A stretch of DNA of 64,000 nt from an uncultured Saccharospirillaceae bacterium (GTDB taxonomy: Bacteria; Pseudomonadota; Gammaproteobacteria; Pseudomonadales; Oceanobacteraceae), in the NCBI GenBank assembly GCA_947499545.1, contig CANMOZ010000017.1, positions 1 through 64,000 on the forward strand. The letters run 5' to 3'. Both the position numbers and the translations under genes were made by a program. Below are positions 1 to 8,850 of the stretch, piece after piece. The notes below the pieces were generated by a model, which saw nothing but the letters and a program-made list of their open reading frames with translations, made no database searches and was not told the origin of the DNA. Within the stretch, counting starts at the first letter, position 1, and each line of letters opens with the position of its first letter.

Positions 1-423
1 GTAAAGGTCTGGATTAAAAAAGGATTAAAACCACTTAAGCAAGGGGGCAAAGGGGTCAGTTGGGCTTTTCGAACCTCAGACGTTCACAAGTGGCTAATGG
101 AAAACGAAGCCACCAAACATGCAAACGCCTCAGATGCAAAACAACTTCAAATCCGAAAACTAGAAGCTGAAACCATTAGCGCAGAACTCAACCTTGCAAA
201 AGCCAAAGGCGAAGTGGCACCCGTCGAAGACATGAGGCGATTAGTCGCCAATGCTTTTTTAGATGTTAAAGCCAGGCTTCGCATCATTCCCGAACGCGCA
301 TCCATCAAGTTGATCGGTCTTAACAATGAGACCGACATTAAAGGTGTTCTGCTTAAAGAGATCGATAAAAGCTTAATGGCCTTAGCTGATCCTGAGACCT
401 GGGACTTCGAGGGGATCGAATGA
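1..423 (+). CDS. Terminase small subunit, Nu1 type (5' end outside window)
   Basis: The reading frame is open from base 1, so the true start lies upstream and 140 residues are visible. The N-terminal visible part (KQGGKGVSWAFRTSDVHKWL) resembles the winged helix-turn-helix DNA-binding domain of lambda Nu1-type proteins. The rest is helical and ends in a C-terminal part likely to bind the large subunit. The protein would recognise the phage packaging site and recruit the large terminase. An ATG at 97 lies inside the frame and would cut off the DNA-binding domain, so it is unlikely to be the start. It overlaps the large terminase by four bases (ATGA). The family is inferred from motif and position. 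Confidence 0.75.
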   Translation, partial: VKVWIKKGLKPLKQGGKGVSWAFRTSDVHKWLMENEATKHANASDAKQLQIRKLEAETISAELNLAKAKGEVAPVEDMRRLVANAFLDVKARLRIIPERASIKLIGLNNETDIKGVLLKEIDKSLMALADPETWDFEGIE

Positions 424-2369
424 AGCAACCCAATTTGTTCGCCAACGATTTAGCCATCTTCAACGCATTGATCGACAACTTGCATCGGTTAGAACCCCCA
501 CCCAATTTAAAACCCAGTGTTTGGGCGGAACAAAACATTATCATTTCTTCTGAGAATGCCAAGCCAGGGCCGATTGATTTTGATAACGCTCCCTATCAGC
601 GGGTACCACTCGACTTAACCAATGATCCAAACTGCTATCGCATTACTTTGATGTGGAGTGCCCAGGTGGGAAAAACACAACTTGCGTTATGCGCACAAGC
701 GTATCGGATTGCACATAAACCCATGAACCAACTCATGATGCAACCTTGTGAAGGCGATTTAAAAACCTGGCTGGAAACCAAGTTTAACCCCATGGTGGAA
801 AGCAACCCCGTCTTGCGAAGCCTGATTGCAAAGCCCAGAGGTCGAGATGGGGTCAACAACCAAAAGATGAAGTCCTATCCCGGTGGGTTTTTGATGTTCT
901 CATGGTCGGGATCATCGAAGACGATGCGAGGTCGGTCGGCACCCTTTATTGTCTGCGATGAAACCGACGGTTATGAACCCACCCCAGAAGGCAATGCCGT
1001 CAACTTGTTATGGCAACGGGCCGCAACCTATGGCGATCAACGTAAGCTTCTAGAAATCAGCACACCCACCATCAAAGGGGAAAGCTGGATCGAGTCGGCT
1101 TATGAAGAAGGTGACAAGCGTCGGTTTTACGTTCCTTGTCCCCACTGCGATCATCACCAACCTTTAAGCTGGCGCAATGTTATTTGGAATAAAGACGAAC
1201 AAGGTAAACACCTACCCGAAACAGCAAAGTATGCTTGTGAAGGTTGCGGTGTGCTTTGGAGCAATGCCGAACGAGTAACGGCTATCATCAAAGCTGAAGA
1301 AAAAGGCGCAGGTTGGAAAGCGGAAAAACCCTTTAGAGGCCACGCCTCTTTTCATCTGAGTGAGCTTTATAGTTTATTCGTTTCTTTATCCCAGATTGTT
1401 ACCTCCTTCTTAGAAAAGAAAGCCTCAAACGACTTACAAACCTTCGTGAACGTCTCCCTTGCTGAGACCTGGGAAGAAGAATGCGAAAAAGTCGACTGTG
1501 CAGATTTGCAAGAACGTGCCGAAACCTATGCGGCTGAAGTTCCTGCCGGTGGGGTCTATTTAACCTCTGGTATCGACATGCAAGAGAACCGGCTCGAAGT
1601 GGAAACCGTTGCTTGGGGGCTTGGTGAAGAGTCTTGGTCAATCGACTATCGAGTACTGTGGGGTGATCCACTTCAAGGCGATGTGTGGTACGACCTCGAC
1701 GAATACTTAGAACAAACCTTTCAACACGAATCCGGTGCGCAACTCGCGATCAGTTCGGCTTGTTTAGATACCGGCGGCAGCTCGGGTTATACACAATGCG
1801 CATATGAATATTTAAGAACCCGCAAAGGCCGCAAACTTTTCGGCATTAAGGGAATGCCGGGTTGGGGGCGCCCCATCGTTGCCAAACCTTCCAAAAGTCG
1901 CAGCAAACACCAACGGCCTATCGATTTATTCCCGGTTGGTGCCGACGAAGGAAAACTTATGGTCATGCGCCGTTGGGGCATTCAAAACGAAGGGCCAGGT
2001 TATTGTCATTTTCCATCCGAACGGCAAGAGGATTGGTTCAAACAAATCACCTCTGAAAAACTGCTGACTAAATTCCTAAAGGGACATCCAAAGCGGGAAT
2101 GGCATAAGAACTCAGGCGATCGCAACGAAGGCTTAGATTGCAGAGTCTATGCATTAGCCGCTTTAAAAATCATGAACCCTAATCTGAAAAAACTGCATGA
2201 TCGATTAGTAACAAATGAAGAAGACGAAACCGAAACACCAACATTACGCAATAAATCTGAGTATCAGGAAAAACCGCCAGAGGAAAAAACCACACCCAAA
2301 CGACAGACTAGACGCAAAGTGAGCAAGCGCCCCAGACGTCCATCCAGCAACTGGGTGTACAACTATTGA
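420..2369 (+). CDS. Terminase large subunit, GpA family
   Basis: This 649-residue protein is the ATP-driven DNA packaging motor and the nuclease that cuts phage concatemers. A Walker A-like motif (MWSAQVGKTQ) lies at about residues 78-87, and an acidic Walker B-like segment (FIVCDETDGY) near residue 180. Two cysteine pairs (CPHC and CEGCG) near residues 240-280 look like the metal-binding insertion of the GpA family. The C-terminal half should hold the nuclease. The last 50 residues are lysine- and arginine-rich and include EKPPEEK, encoded by one copy of the dispersed 20-base repeat. The length is normal for the family. It overlaps the small subunit by four bases. Confidence 0.93.
   Translation: MKQPNLFANDLAIFNALIDNLHRLEPPPNLKPSVWAEQNIIISSENAKPGPIDFDNAPYQRVPLDLTNDPNCYRITLMWSAQVGKTQLALCAQAYRIAHKPMNQLMMQPCEGDLKTWLETKFNPMVESNPVLRSLIAKPRGRDGVNNQKMKSYPGGFLMFSWSGSSKTMRGRSAPFIVCDETDGYEPTPEGNAVNLLWQRAATYGDQRKLLEISTPTIKGESWIESAYEEGDKRRFYVPCPHCDHHQPLSWRNVIWNKDEQGKHLPETAKYACEGCGVLWSNAERVTAIIKAEEKGAGWKAEKPFRGHASFHLSELYSLFVSLSQIVTSFLEKKASNDLQTFVNVSLAETWEEECEKVDCADLQERAETYAAEVPAGGVYLTSGIDMQENRLEVETVAWGLGEESWSIDYRVLWGDPLQGDVWYDLDEYLEQTFQHESGAQLAISSACLDTGGSSGYTQCAYEYLRTRKGRKLFGIKGMPGWGRPIVAKPSKSRSKHQRPIDLFPVGADEGKLMVMRRWGIQNEGPGYCHFPSERQEDWFKQITSEKLLTKFLKGHPKREWHKNSGDRNEGLDCRVYALAALKIMNPNLKKLHDRLVTNEEDETETPTLRNKSEYQEKPPEEKTTPKRQTRRKVSKRPRRPSSNWVYNY
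2267..2291 (+). repeat. Dispersed phage repeat, copy 1 (inside terminase gene)
   Basis: The core GGAAAAACCGCCAGAGGAAA continues with AAACC. It lies in the 3' part of the large terminase gene and is read as EKPPEEK. Other copies are at 4934, 12250 and 15816, all on the same strand. Confidence 0.7.
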
Positions 2370-2381
2370 TGAGGTATCTTT

Positions 2382-2921
2382 GTGTCGATCTCCCTACCAC
2401 CCTCGATCACGGCGGGGGTGACCTTTAGTCATGTGTTTACCTTGACGGCTTACCCAGCACAGGACTGGGTGTTAAAGCTGTTACTGCGTGGCCCTCAAGT
2501 TATTAATTTACAAGCCGAACCTCAAAACAACCAACACCATTTATTGATCAGCGCATCCACTTCGAAGGATTGGCAACCGGGTCATTATCAATATTGGCTA
2601 AGGGTGTATCGTGGTGTGGAAATTCACGAACTCGATGCGGGACGAATCAAGGTTCAAGCCAATGCAGATCAGCTAACCAATGCTTATGACGCCCGTTCTC
2701 ATGAAGAGATTGTGCTCGATAACATCAATGCGGTTTTAGAAGACACGGCCACCATTCGGCAAAAACGCTACCGCATTAATAATCGTGAGCTTGATCGTTT
2801 ACCCATTGAAGAGTTGTTGAAACTTAAAAGCAAATACGAATGGCTGGTTGAGCAAAAGCGACGCGTTAAAAAACACGGAACCAGCTTACACTTACGCTCG
2901 ATTAAATGGAGGTTTCAATGA
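2382..2921 (+). CDS. Phage head-tail protein with gpW-like C-terminus
   Basis: This 179-residue protein starts with GTG 12 bases after the large terminase and ends in a four-base overlap with the portal gene. The N-terminal ~110 residues look like a beta-rich domain. The C-terminal ~60 residues (YRINNRELDRLPIEELLKLK) resemble small gpW-type head-completion proteins, which follow the terminase gene in lambda-like modules. I infer a role in joining head and tail or in the connector. The N-terminal domain is not recognised. Confidence 0.55.
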   Translation: MSISLPPSITAGVTFSHVFTLTAYPAQDWVLKLLLRGPQVINLQAEPQNNQHHLLISASTSKDWQPGHYQYWLRVYRGVEIHELDAGRIKVQANADQLTNAYDARSHEEIVLDNINAVLEDTATIRQKRYRINNRELDRLPIEELLKLKSKYEWLVEQKRRVKKHGTSLHLRSIKWRFQ

Positions 2922-4422
2922 AGCCTCGCATCAAGTTAAAAAATCACCGAGTCGCAACACGCGTCTACAAAGTCAACGCCGGTGAAACGCAACGCTTAAT
3001 CGGCGGTTCCATGAATTTCCCCATGACCGCTGATCACATCGTTGAACGTCATTGGATGCCGCTAATTGCCAAAAGCCGTGAAGTTTGTGCAAACGACGGT
3101 TATGCAAAAGAATTCCTGAAGATGTGCCGCAACAATGTGGTGGGTGCAAAAGGCATAGAGCTTCGAGCCAATATCAAAGATACCAACGGTCAATCCGATG
3201 GTTTTGCCAATACCGCATTAGAGCAAGCCTTTAAAGCTTTCTCGAACAAAAAGCACTGCGACATTCAGGGTCGTTTATCGCTTAGAGCGATCCAAAATGC
3301 ATGCATTACCAGTGCAGCCAGAGACGGTGAGTTTTTTATTCGACTCATCACCGGAACTGATCTCAACCCTTGGGGCATCGCTTTGCAGGTGTTGGACCCT
3401 GTTCGTTGTCCTATTCACTACAACGAAGAAAAACTTCCCAACGGTAACTACGTCAAACAAGGCATCGAGTTTAATCAACTGGGCCGCCCCGTTGCGTATC
3501 ACTTCACCCATGTTGGCACGGATAATATCGACTACAACCTGGGTGGCCATTCTTTTGTTCGTATTCCAGCCGTCGAAATCATTCACGGCTTCCTACCTGA
3601 TCTTTTAGAACAAAAAAGAGGACTGCCTTGGACCGCAACCGCGTTGATGCGTTTAAAAATGCTGAGCGGGATGGAAGACGCAACCCTGTTAACGCAAGAG
3701 CTTCTGCCAGCAAAGGAGGTTTTCTACAGTGGCGAGCCGATCATGGCCCTATGCTCGATGAAGACGATGGCCCTTATGAACAAGAGCTAGAGCCCAACAC
3801 TCTTAAGGAACTCCCACCCGGATTAGAGTTTAAAGACTACAACCCGCACTACCCAAGCGGGGAAGCCCAAAGTTTTTCAAAACGCATTTTGCAAGGCATC
3901 GCAGCCAGCTTTGGGGTGACCTATAACGATCTCGCTAAGGATTTAGAAAACGTTAATTTTTCTTCCATACGTCAAGGCACCTTAAACGATCGGGATTATT
4001 GGAAAGAGCTGCAAACCTGGCTCATAGAGGAGTTAATGGAACCCCTGTATGAGCGCTGGTTGTATCAGGCTCTCATCAATGAAGCCATTACCATTTTTAA
4101 TAAGCCACTCAAATTTGTGCGCTTCGATAGATATTTAGGCGTCGACTGGCAAGGGCGTTCTTGGGATTGGATTGACCCACGCGCCGACACTGAGGCCGCC
4201 ATTAAAAGCATTGATTACCGACTGAAAAGTGTTTCGCAAGTCATTCGTGAACGCGGCGACGATCCTGAAAAAGTTTTCCAGGAAATGGCCAGCGACATCA
4301 AAGCCATGCAAGCCGCTGGTATTCCTGACCACGCCATTCCTTATCTCATTCAAAATAACAAGCAAGGAGCTTCACATGAAAACCCAGAAACGTTGGATCG
4401 GTCGGTTTTGGAATCGGTCTAG
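2918..4422 (+). pseudogene. Phage portal protein, lambda family, frameshifted
   Basis: The portal forms the dodecameric DNA channel at the head vertex. The start is ATG 2918, with GGAGG five bases upstream and a four-base overlap with the preceding gene; an upstream ATG at 2906 would put the ribosome site inside the gene. The first part reads cleanly to about 3688 (GMEDATL), then runs off frame and stops at 3790. The rest continues in another frame (NARASASKGGF onward) to 4422. Adding one base between 3688 and 3689 restores GMEDATLVNARASASKGGF, as expected for the family. A real one-base deletion or a sequencing error would both fit. No convincing slippery heptamer is present at the shift. 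Confidence 0.85.
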
Positions 4423-6397
4423 CCTGAAACCTGCCAATGATGAGCAATCCAATCAGCAGCATGACCTCAGTTTTACTCGAGCCTTAATTGATGCTCAGAA
4501 AATAGATACGGAACAGCGCACCGTGGAAGTGGCCTTTTCATCGGAACAACCCGTTGAACGCGCCTTTGGTTATGAAGTTCTTGATCACACACCAGGGGCT
4601 ATGCGCACCCAACGTTTAGAAGACGGCGCCGCCTTATTGCTTGATCACGATTGGCGCAATCAAATCGGTGTAGTGGAATCCATGCGCATTGATGACGATG
4701 GCAAAGCGAGGGCTAAAGTCCGGTTTAGTAAATCCGCTCGTGCTGACGAAATCTTTCAAGACGTACAAGACGGCATCCGCAAACACATCTCGGTGGGTTA
4801 CCGCATTCATGACATGAAAGAAACGGGTAAACGTGAGGGAATCCCTATGATGCGCGTGACCGATTGGGAGCCTTATGAGATTTCGATTGTATCCGTGCCC
4901 GCTGATCCAAGCGTTGGGGTGGGTCGCTCAATAGAAAAACCGCCAGAGGAAAAAGGGGATTCTGTTCGGGATACTGATCACCACTTAATGAATCGGTCCG
5001 AACCTTCGAAGGAATCTGAACCCATGAATGAAAAAATACTGCGTAATGCAAAAGGAGACTTGGTTAGAGCCAAAGTCGATGATCAAGGTAATATCCTTGA
5101 AGAAATTGAAATCATCGAAAGCGCAGAAGCACAACGCAAATTCGGTGAATCACTGTTAAAGCAAGATCGTGAACGCGTTAATGACATTCGCACCCTTGCC
5201 AAACGTTTTGATTGTGAAGAACTGGGCGAGCGATTTTTGCGTGAAGTGGAATCCGGCACTCTAGATGAATTCGAATCCTGGATTAAACGCCACGGTCAAA
5301 CGACTGCCACTGACATGCGCACCATGCTTAACGGTCGCCCCTCAAGCTCATCGTCTAATGTACCAAACGGCATTGGGTTAACCGAACGCGAAGCCGGACA
5401 ATTCAGCTTTATGAAAGCCATTCGAGCCATGGCAAGCCCCAATGATAAAAGGGCCCAAGAGGCTGCCGCATTTGAGTATGACGTCAGTGTGGCGGCGCAA
5501 AAACAAATGGGTCGTGAAGCCAATGGTATTTTAATCCCAAACGATGTACTGGGCCGAAATCTAACAGCAGCAGGTTCTGGTAGTCAAACCATCGCCACGG
5601 ATTTGTTGGCATCCTCATTTATTAAGATGCTGAAAAACAAAGCCTTGATGATGCAGCTTTGCCACACCATGGGCGGCATGGTCGGTAATGTGGATATACC
5701 CAAACAAACCGCCGCCTCTCAGGGTTACTGGATTGGTGAAGACGAAGACGCTACCGAAACCGATATAGATTTCGGGCAAATCAAACTCAACCCTAAAACC
5801 GTTGCGGCTTTTTCAGAAGTCACTCGCGCATTACTGCAGCAATCCAGTCTGGATGTCGAAGCACTCATTCGCCAAGACCTAGCGACCGCTTTGGCGCTCA
5901 CCATGGACTTAGCCGCACTCTATGGCAAAGGCTCGGACAATGAACCCCTGGGCATTCTGAACACTACCGGTATTAACGTGGTCGACATTGCAGCGGCTGG
6001 CAAACCGACATATGAAGAGGCGGTCGCCATGGAATCCATGATCGCCTCTGAAAATGCCGACGTTGAAGGGATGCGTTACCTCATGAACACCCTCATGAGA
6101 GGCCACTTTAAAACCACTCAGAAATTCAAAGGGACCAATGGCGTTCCGGTTTGGGAACCAGGCGACACCGTCAACGGCTATAGCACCGGTGTCACCAACC
6201 AGATGAAACCCAATGACTTGCTCTTTGGTAATTTCAAAGACGTCATCATTGCGATGTGGGGCGGCCTCGATTTAACCGTCGATCCTTATTCACACAGTAA
6301 AAAAGGTCGCTTGCGTGTGGTGGTGTTCCAAGACATGGATTGTGTCGTACGTCGCACAGAATCTTTCTGTCTCGGTCGTACACCCGCGAACGGTTAA
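4376..6397 (+). CDS. Fused prohead protease and HK97-type major capsid protein
   Basis: This 673-residue protein combines head maturation protease, scaffold and major capsid protein. ATG 4376 follows a good AAGGAG site. Residues 30-185 match the HK97-type (U35) prohead protease: a His in LLLDHDW (about 91), a Ser in HISVGYRI (139) and a downstream acidic WEPYEIS. The His-Ser spacing is close to that of HK97. Residues about 185-370 are charged and helical, probably the scaffold (delta) region. Residues about 390-673 are an HK97-fold capsid (MGGMVGNVDIPK and YGKGSDNEPLGIL are typical). The protease presumably frees the capsid part. The start overlaps the portal gene by 47 bases. Confidence 0.9.
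   Translation: MKTQKRWIGRFWNRSSLKPANDEQSNQQHDLSFTRALIDAQKIDTEQRTVEVAFSSEQPVERAFGYEVLDHTPGAMRTQRLEDGAALLLDHDWRNQIGVVESMRIDDDGKARAKVRFSKSARADEIFQDVQDGIRKHISVGYRIHDMKETGKREGIPMMRVTDWEPYEISIVSVPADPSVGVGRSIEKPPEEKGDSVRDTDHHLMNRSEPSKESEPMNEKILRNAKGDLVRAKVDDQGNILEEIEIIESAEAQRKFGESLLKQDRERVNDIRTLAKRFDCEELGERFLREVESGTLDEFESWIKRHGQTTATDMRTMLNGRPSSSSSNVPNGIGLTEREAGQFSFMKAIRAMASPNDKRAQEAAAFEYDVSVAAQKQMGREANGILIPNDVLGRNLTAAGSGSQTIATDLLASSFIKMLKNKALMMQLCHTMGGMVGNVDIPKQTAASQGYWIGEDEDATETDIDFGQIKLNPKTVAAFSEVTRALLQQSSLDVEALIRQDLATALALTMDLAALYGKGSDNEPLGILNTTGINVVDIAAAGKPTYEEAVAMESMIASENADVEGMRYLMNTLMRGHFKTTQKFKGTNGVPVWEPGDTVNGYSTGVTNQMKPNDLLFGNFKDVIIAMWGGLDLTVDPYSHSKKGRLRVVVFQDMDCVVRRTESFCLGRTPANG
4934..4954 (+). 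repeat. Dispersed phage repeat, copy 2 (inside capsid gene)
   Basis: GAAAAACCGCCAGAGGAAAA is read as EKPPEEK, in the same frame as copy 1. It falls at the end of the protease domain, just before the scaffold region. Confidence 0.65.
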
Positions 6398-6432
6398 CAC
6401 GGAATTAAATAAAGCGAATAAGGATTAAATCA

Positions 6433-6690
6433 ATGAGCACACAAAAAGCTAAAGTCACCTCGGCCTTCGTATTGGAAGGCCAGGTTGTCAGACCCGGTAA
6501 GGTGGTCGAACTCAAAACCACCCAGCTCAAAGAAATGCTGCGTCGTGGCAAAGTTGAGATTGCAGAAGACAAACCCAAATCAACGCGAAACAGTAATAAA
6601 ACCAACAACAAGAAACCGGCTTCCAAACCCGATGCTTCTGAGCAAGACGAAGCCAAAACCGACGTAACACCCGACGCCGATGAAAAGTGA
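6433..6690 (+). CDS. Small phage head protein, unknown
   Basis: This 85-residue protein has a conserved-looking N-terminal half (VLEGQVVRPGKVVELKTTQL), which resembles short beta-rich modules found next to capsid genes. The C-terminal half is low-complexity, rich in Lys, Asn, Thr and Asp, and probably disordered. AAGGA lies eight bases before the ATG. Its place between capsid and connector genes suggests a head decoration or completion role. No family is firmly recognised. Confidence 0.6.
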   Translation: MSTQKAKVTSAFVLEGQVVRPGKVVELKTTQLKEMLRRGKVEIAEDKPKSTRNSNKTNNKKPASKPDASEQDEAKTDVTPDADEK

Positions 6691-6970
6691 CAACCTCGAC
6701 GATTTCTTCCACCTCGATGACTTCGCGGTGGAAGTGTCATTTCAAAACAAAGTGGTATTAGCACAATTCGACGCTCATCCCATCGATTCCCATCTAGGCC
6801 AAATCGATTACGAAATCAACCAACCTCAAATCACAGGTTCTTATCAAGATTTAAAAGACCTAACACCTAGAGACCTCATAGAAATCGAAGGCAAAACCTT
6901 TCGCGTCGAACACTACCCCGACCACGACGGCACCGGGTTAGCAATCGTGAAGTTGTCCGAAGAGGGTTAG
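6680..6970 (+). CDS. Head-tail joining protein, lambda FII-like (putative)
   Basis: This 96-residue protein overlaps the preceding gene by 11 bases. It is short, acidic and beta-rich, and ends in IEGKTFRVEHYPDHDGTG. That pattern is typical of lambda FII or Phage_attach-type head-tail joining proteins, in which the last strands carry a statement of a value and its correction. Its place between capsid and minor tail protein Z agrees. The role would be to cap the filled head and form the tail attachment site. The assignment rests on size, fold pattern and synteny. Confidence 0.6.
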   Translation: MKSDNLDDFFHLDDFAVEVSFQNKVVLAQFDAHPIDSHLGQIDYEINQPQITGSYQDLKDLTPRDLIEIEGKTFRVEHYPDHDGTGLAIVKLSEEG

Positions 6971-6974
6971 CCCA

Positions 6975-7523
6975 ATGCTCCATATCGATATTGCAGAAAA
7001 TGGTTTAGACGATTTAGTTTATTCACTCAGCGCTACTGAAAAACAAGTCGACTACTCGTTAAAGCGATCGTTAAAACGGACTGCCGCCAGTTTAAGACGC
7101 AAAGCCGGTAAAGCTTTAAGAACTGAATTAGAACTGCGCAACAACAAAGCTTTAAAGCGTCGATTGAAAATGCTCAAGCTCACCAAGGTGGGTAATCGTA
7201 ACGAGGCAGGCATTTGGTTTGGTGCCAATGATTTACCGGTATCGGCGTTTAAAGGCAGAGCAAGAAAAACTTCAGAGGGTGCAACTTTTAAAGGTCATGC
7301 ATTCAAAGGGGCTTTTATTGGAACCAAACCCAATGGCAAGCGCACCCTGTATTATCGCAAGGGTAAAAAGCATTACCCCATTGCCGAATGCAAACTACCC
7401 GTTGCTGATCAGATTCAAGTCTTTGTAGAAGATAACATCTTTACCGACGTTGAGCCTATTTTTAGAAACCACTTTGAACGCGACCTAACCGCTCGCACCA
7501 CTTTACAAATAGGCAAAGCATGA
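6975..7523 (+). CDS. Prophage minor tail protein Z-like
   Basis: This 182-residue basic protein has an N-terminal half rich in Lys, Arg and Leu, including LKRSLKRTAASLRRKAGKAL. That pattern is typical of GpZ-type minor tail or tail-completion proteins. It is followed by a glycine-containing segment (FKGHAFKGAFIGTKPNGK) and a beta-rich end. It overlaps the next gene by four bases. A role in the neck or at the head-proximal tail end is inferred from family and synteny. Confidence 0.7.
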   Translation: MLHIDIAENGLDDLVYSLSATEKQVDYSLKRSLKRTAASLRRKAGKALRTELELRNNKALKRRLKMLKLTKVGNRNEAGIWFGANDLPVSAFKGRARKTSEGATFKGHAFKGAFIGTKPNGKRTLYYRKGKKHYPIAECKLPVADQIQVFVEDNIFTDVEPIFRNHFERDLTARTTLQIGKA

Positions 7524-8107
7524 ACGCACTCGATTTAGATCAACTGCATCAAGCCATTGTGGACTCTTTGAAAGCAGGGTTTCCACAAATCCAAAACGTA
7601 TTTGATTATTCGGATCAACCCCTTAATCGAATACCCAAGCCCGCGCTCTCCATCCAATTGACCGAGATGGAAATCCTACCCGATGAAGACAGTGGCGACG
7701 AAGCGCTACCCGTTAATGCCAGTTTTACCCTGTATGTCATTTTTAACAACAATGAGCCAAACACAGAAAGAAGCATCCGCAAACTTAGCTGTGATCTTGC
7801 CTTGTTTATTAAAGGTCAGCGCTGGGGTTTAACCGGTATTTTTCCAGCACAGGTTGAGCGTTTTGGGATTGATCAGTTTGAACCGAGCATTGACCGTTCA
7901 TTAATTTGGAGTGTTGAATTCTCGCAGCAGCTTTGGATTGGCAAGACTGTTTGGAACGACGAAGCCTTCCCCGCAAGAGTGGCCAATCAATTAGCAAAAG
8001 ATAATACCCAACCCATTCGGGCAAAACCTAAAGACCCATCCAATCCTAACAGTGAATGGGAAGCCTTAACCCCACCGACTCATATCACCACGCCTGGTAT
8101 CAAATAA
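7520..8107 (+). CDS. Phage tail terminator-like protein
   Basis: This 195-residue protein lies between the Z-like gene and the gpV spike gene, overlapping both slightly. The N-terminal helix (IVDSLKAGFPQIQNVFDY) followed by a beta-rich core (ALSIQLTEMEILPDE, SFTLYVIFNNN) resembles the small tail-completion or terminator proteins of Mu- and P2-type phages. The C-terminal ~45 residues are rich in Pro, Asn and Lys and may be disordered. A tail-terminator or connector role is inferred. Confidence 0.55.
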   Translation: MNALDLDQLHQAIVDSLKAGFPQIQNVFDYSDQPLNRIPKPALSIQLTEMEILPDEDSGDEALPVNASFTLYVIFNNNEPNTERSIRKLSCDLALFIKGQRWGLTGIFPAQVERFGIDQFEPSIDRSLIWSVEFSQQLWIGKTVWNDEAFPARVANQLAKDNTQPIRAKPKDPSNPNSEWEALTPPTHITTPGIK

Positions 8108-8637
8108 TGAACGCTTGGGGACTTGCCGAACTGGAAAGGCGCCTGGCGAATATCGTTAAGATCGGCGTGATACAAGAAGCCAATCACGCTGACAAAAAAC
8201 TACGCGTTGCAATGGGCGAGACACAAACGGCTTGGTTGCCTTGGCCCGCTGAGATTGGCAATAACTTTATCAGGTGGCGGCCATTAAGGGTTGGGCAGCA
8301 AGTGGTCCTTGTTGCTCCATCCGGTGAATTAAATCAAGCCGTTATCGTTGGTCAGTTGTACGGAGGAGGGATTGAAGCACCTGCCGATCATGAAACCTTG
8401 GACCTTATCCAGTTCGAGGATGGCACCAAGCTGCAATATGACAGCTCCGTGCATTGCCTAACCGCAGAGGTTGGGGGTTGTGAAATCACAGTTGATCAAA
8501 CCTCCATCCAACTCAAAAACCAAAGCAGCCAACTAAACTTAACTGCAGAGGCCATCAAACTTGACTCCAATGGTAGCTCAGTACTGCTGGATGCTAGTGG
8601 GGTTAAAGTGAACGGGGCTGTGATTGAGTTGAATTGA
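8107..8637 (+). CDS. Baseplate assembly protein V (tail spike)
   Basis: This 176-residue protein is the P2 gpV type of trimeric membrane-puncturing spike. The N-terminal OB-fold region includes IVKIGVIQEANHADKKLRV and VGQQVVLVAPSGELNQAVIV. The C-terminal part is a run of short beta repeats (LNLTAEAIKLDSNGSSVLL) as in the triple-stranded spike shaft. The ATG overlaps the stop of the previous gene (TAATG). A frame-matched codon 51 bases upstream is not favoured. The PAAR gene at 10301 probably supplies its tip. Confidence 0.88.
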   Translation: MNAWGLAELERRLANIVKIGVIQEANHADKKLRVAMGETQTAWLPWPAEIGNNFIRWRPLRVGQQVVLVAPSGELNQAVIVGQLYGGGIEAPADHETLDLIQFEDGTKLQYDSSVHCLTAEVGGCEITVDQTSIQLKNQSSQLNLTAEAIKLDSNGSSVLLDASGVKVNGAVIELN

Positions 8638-8850
8638 ATGAAAGGGTTTTTGTCGGCATGCCTAAAAAACCACAATCTTCAAATGAAAACTGGCACCCTT
8701 GGTATACCATTTTTATTACTGTAGTAATTGTTATTTCTTCGACTATAGGGGGAGCAATCATTGCCAGCCACTATCAAGTTGAATTTTGGAAGCAGAAAAA
8801 TCATCACGAGTTTATAACTAGAAATATAAATGAGATGAAATTACTTCTAG
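8634..8850 (+). pseudogene. Membrane protein gene, 5' fragment (split by IS)
   Basis: This is the front part of an unknown gene interrupted by the IS element at 8851. The start may be TTG 8634, overlapping the gpV stop, or ATG 8658; neither has a strong ribosome site. The encoded part has one membrane segment (IFITVVIVISSTIGGAIIA) after a short N-terminus, then a charged helix ending in NEMKLLL. Reading past 8850 enters the IS and stops at 8879. Joined to 9717..10300 through one copy of CTAG it gives one 266-residue frame, counted from the TTG start. Confidence 0.75.

Noticed and set aside
3628-3790. Two separate portal genes
   Set aside because: The two frames together make one portal protein, and the second has no ribosome site. 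A one-base loss explains it better.
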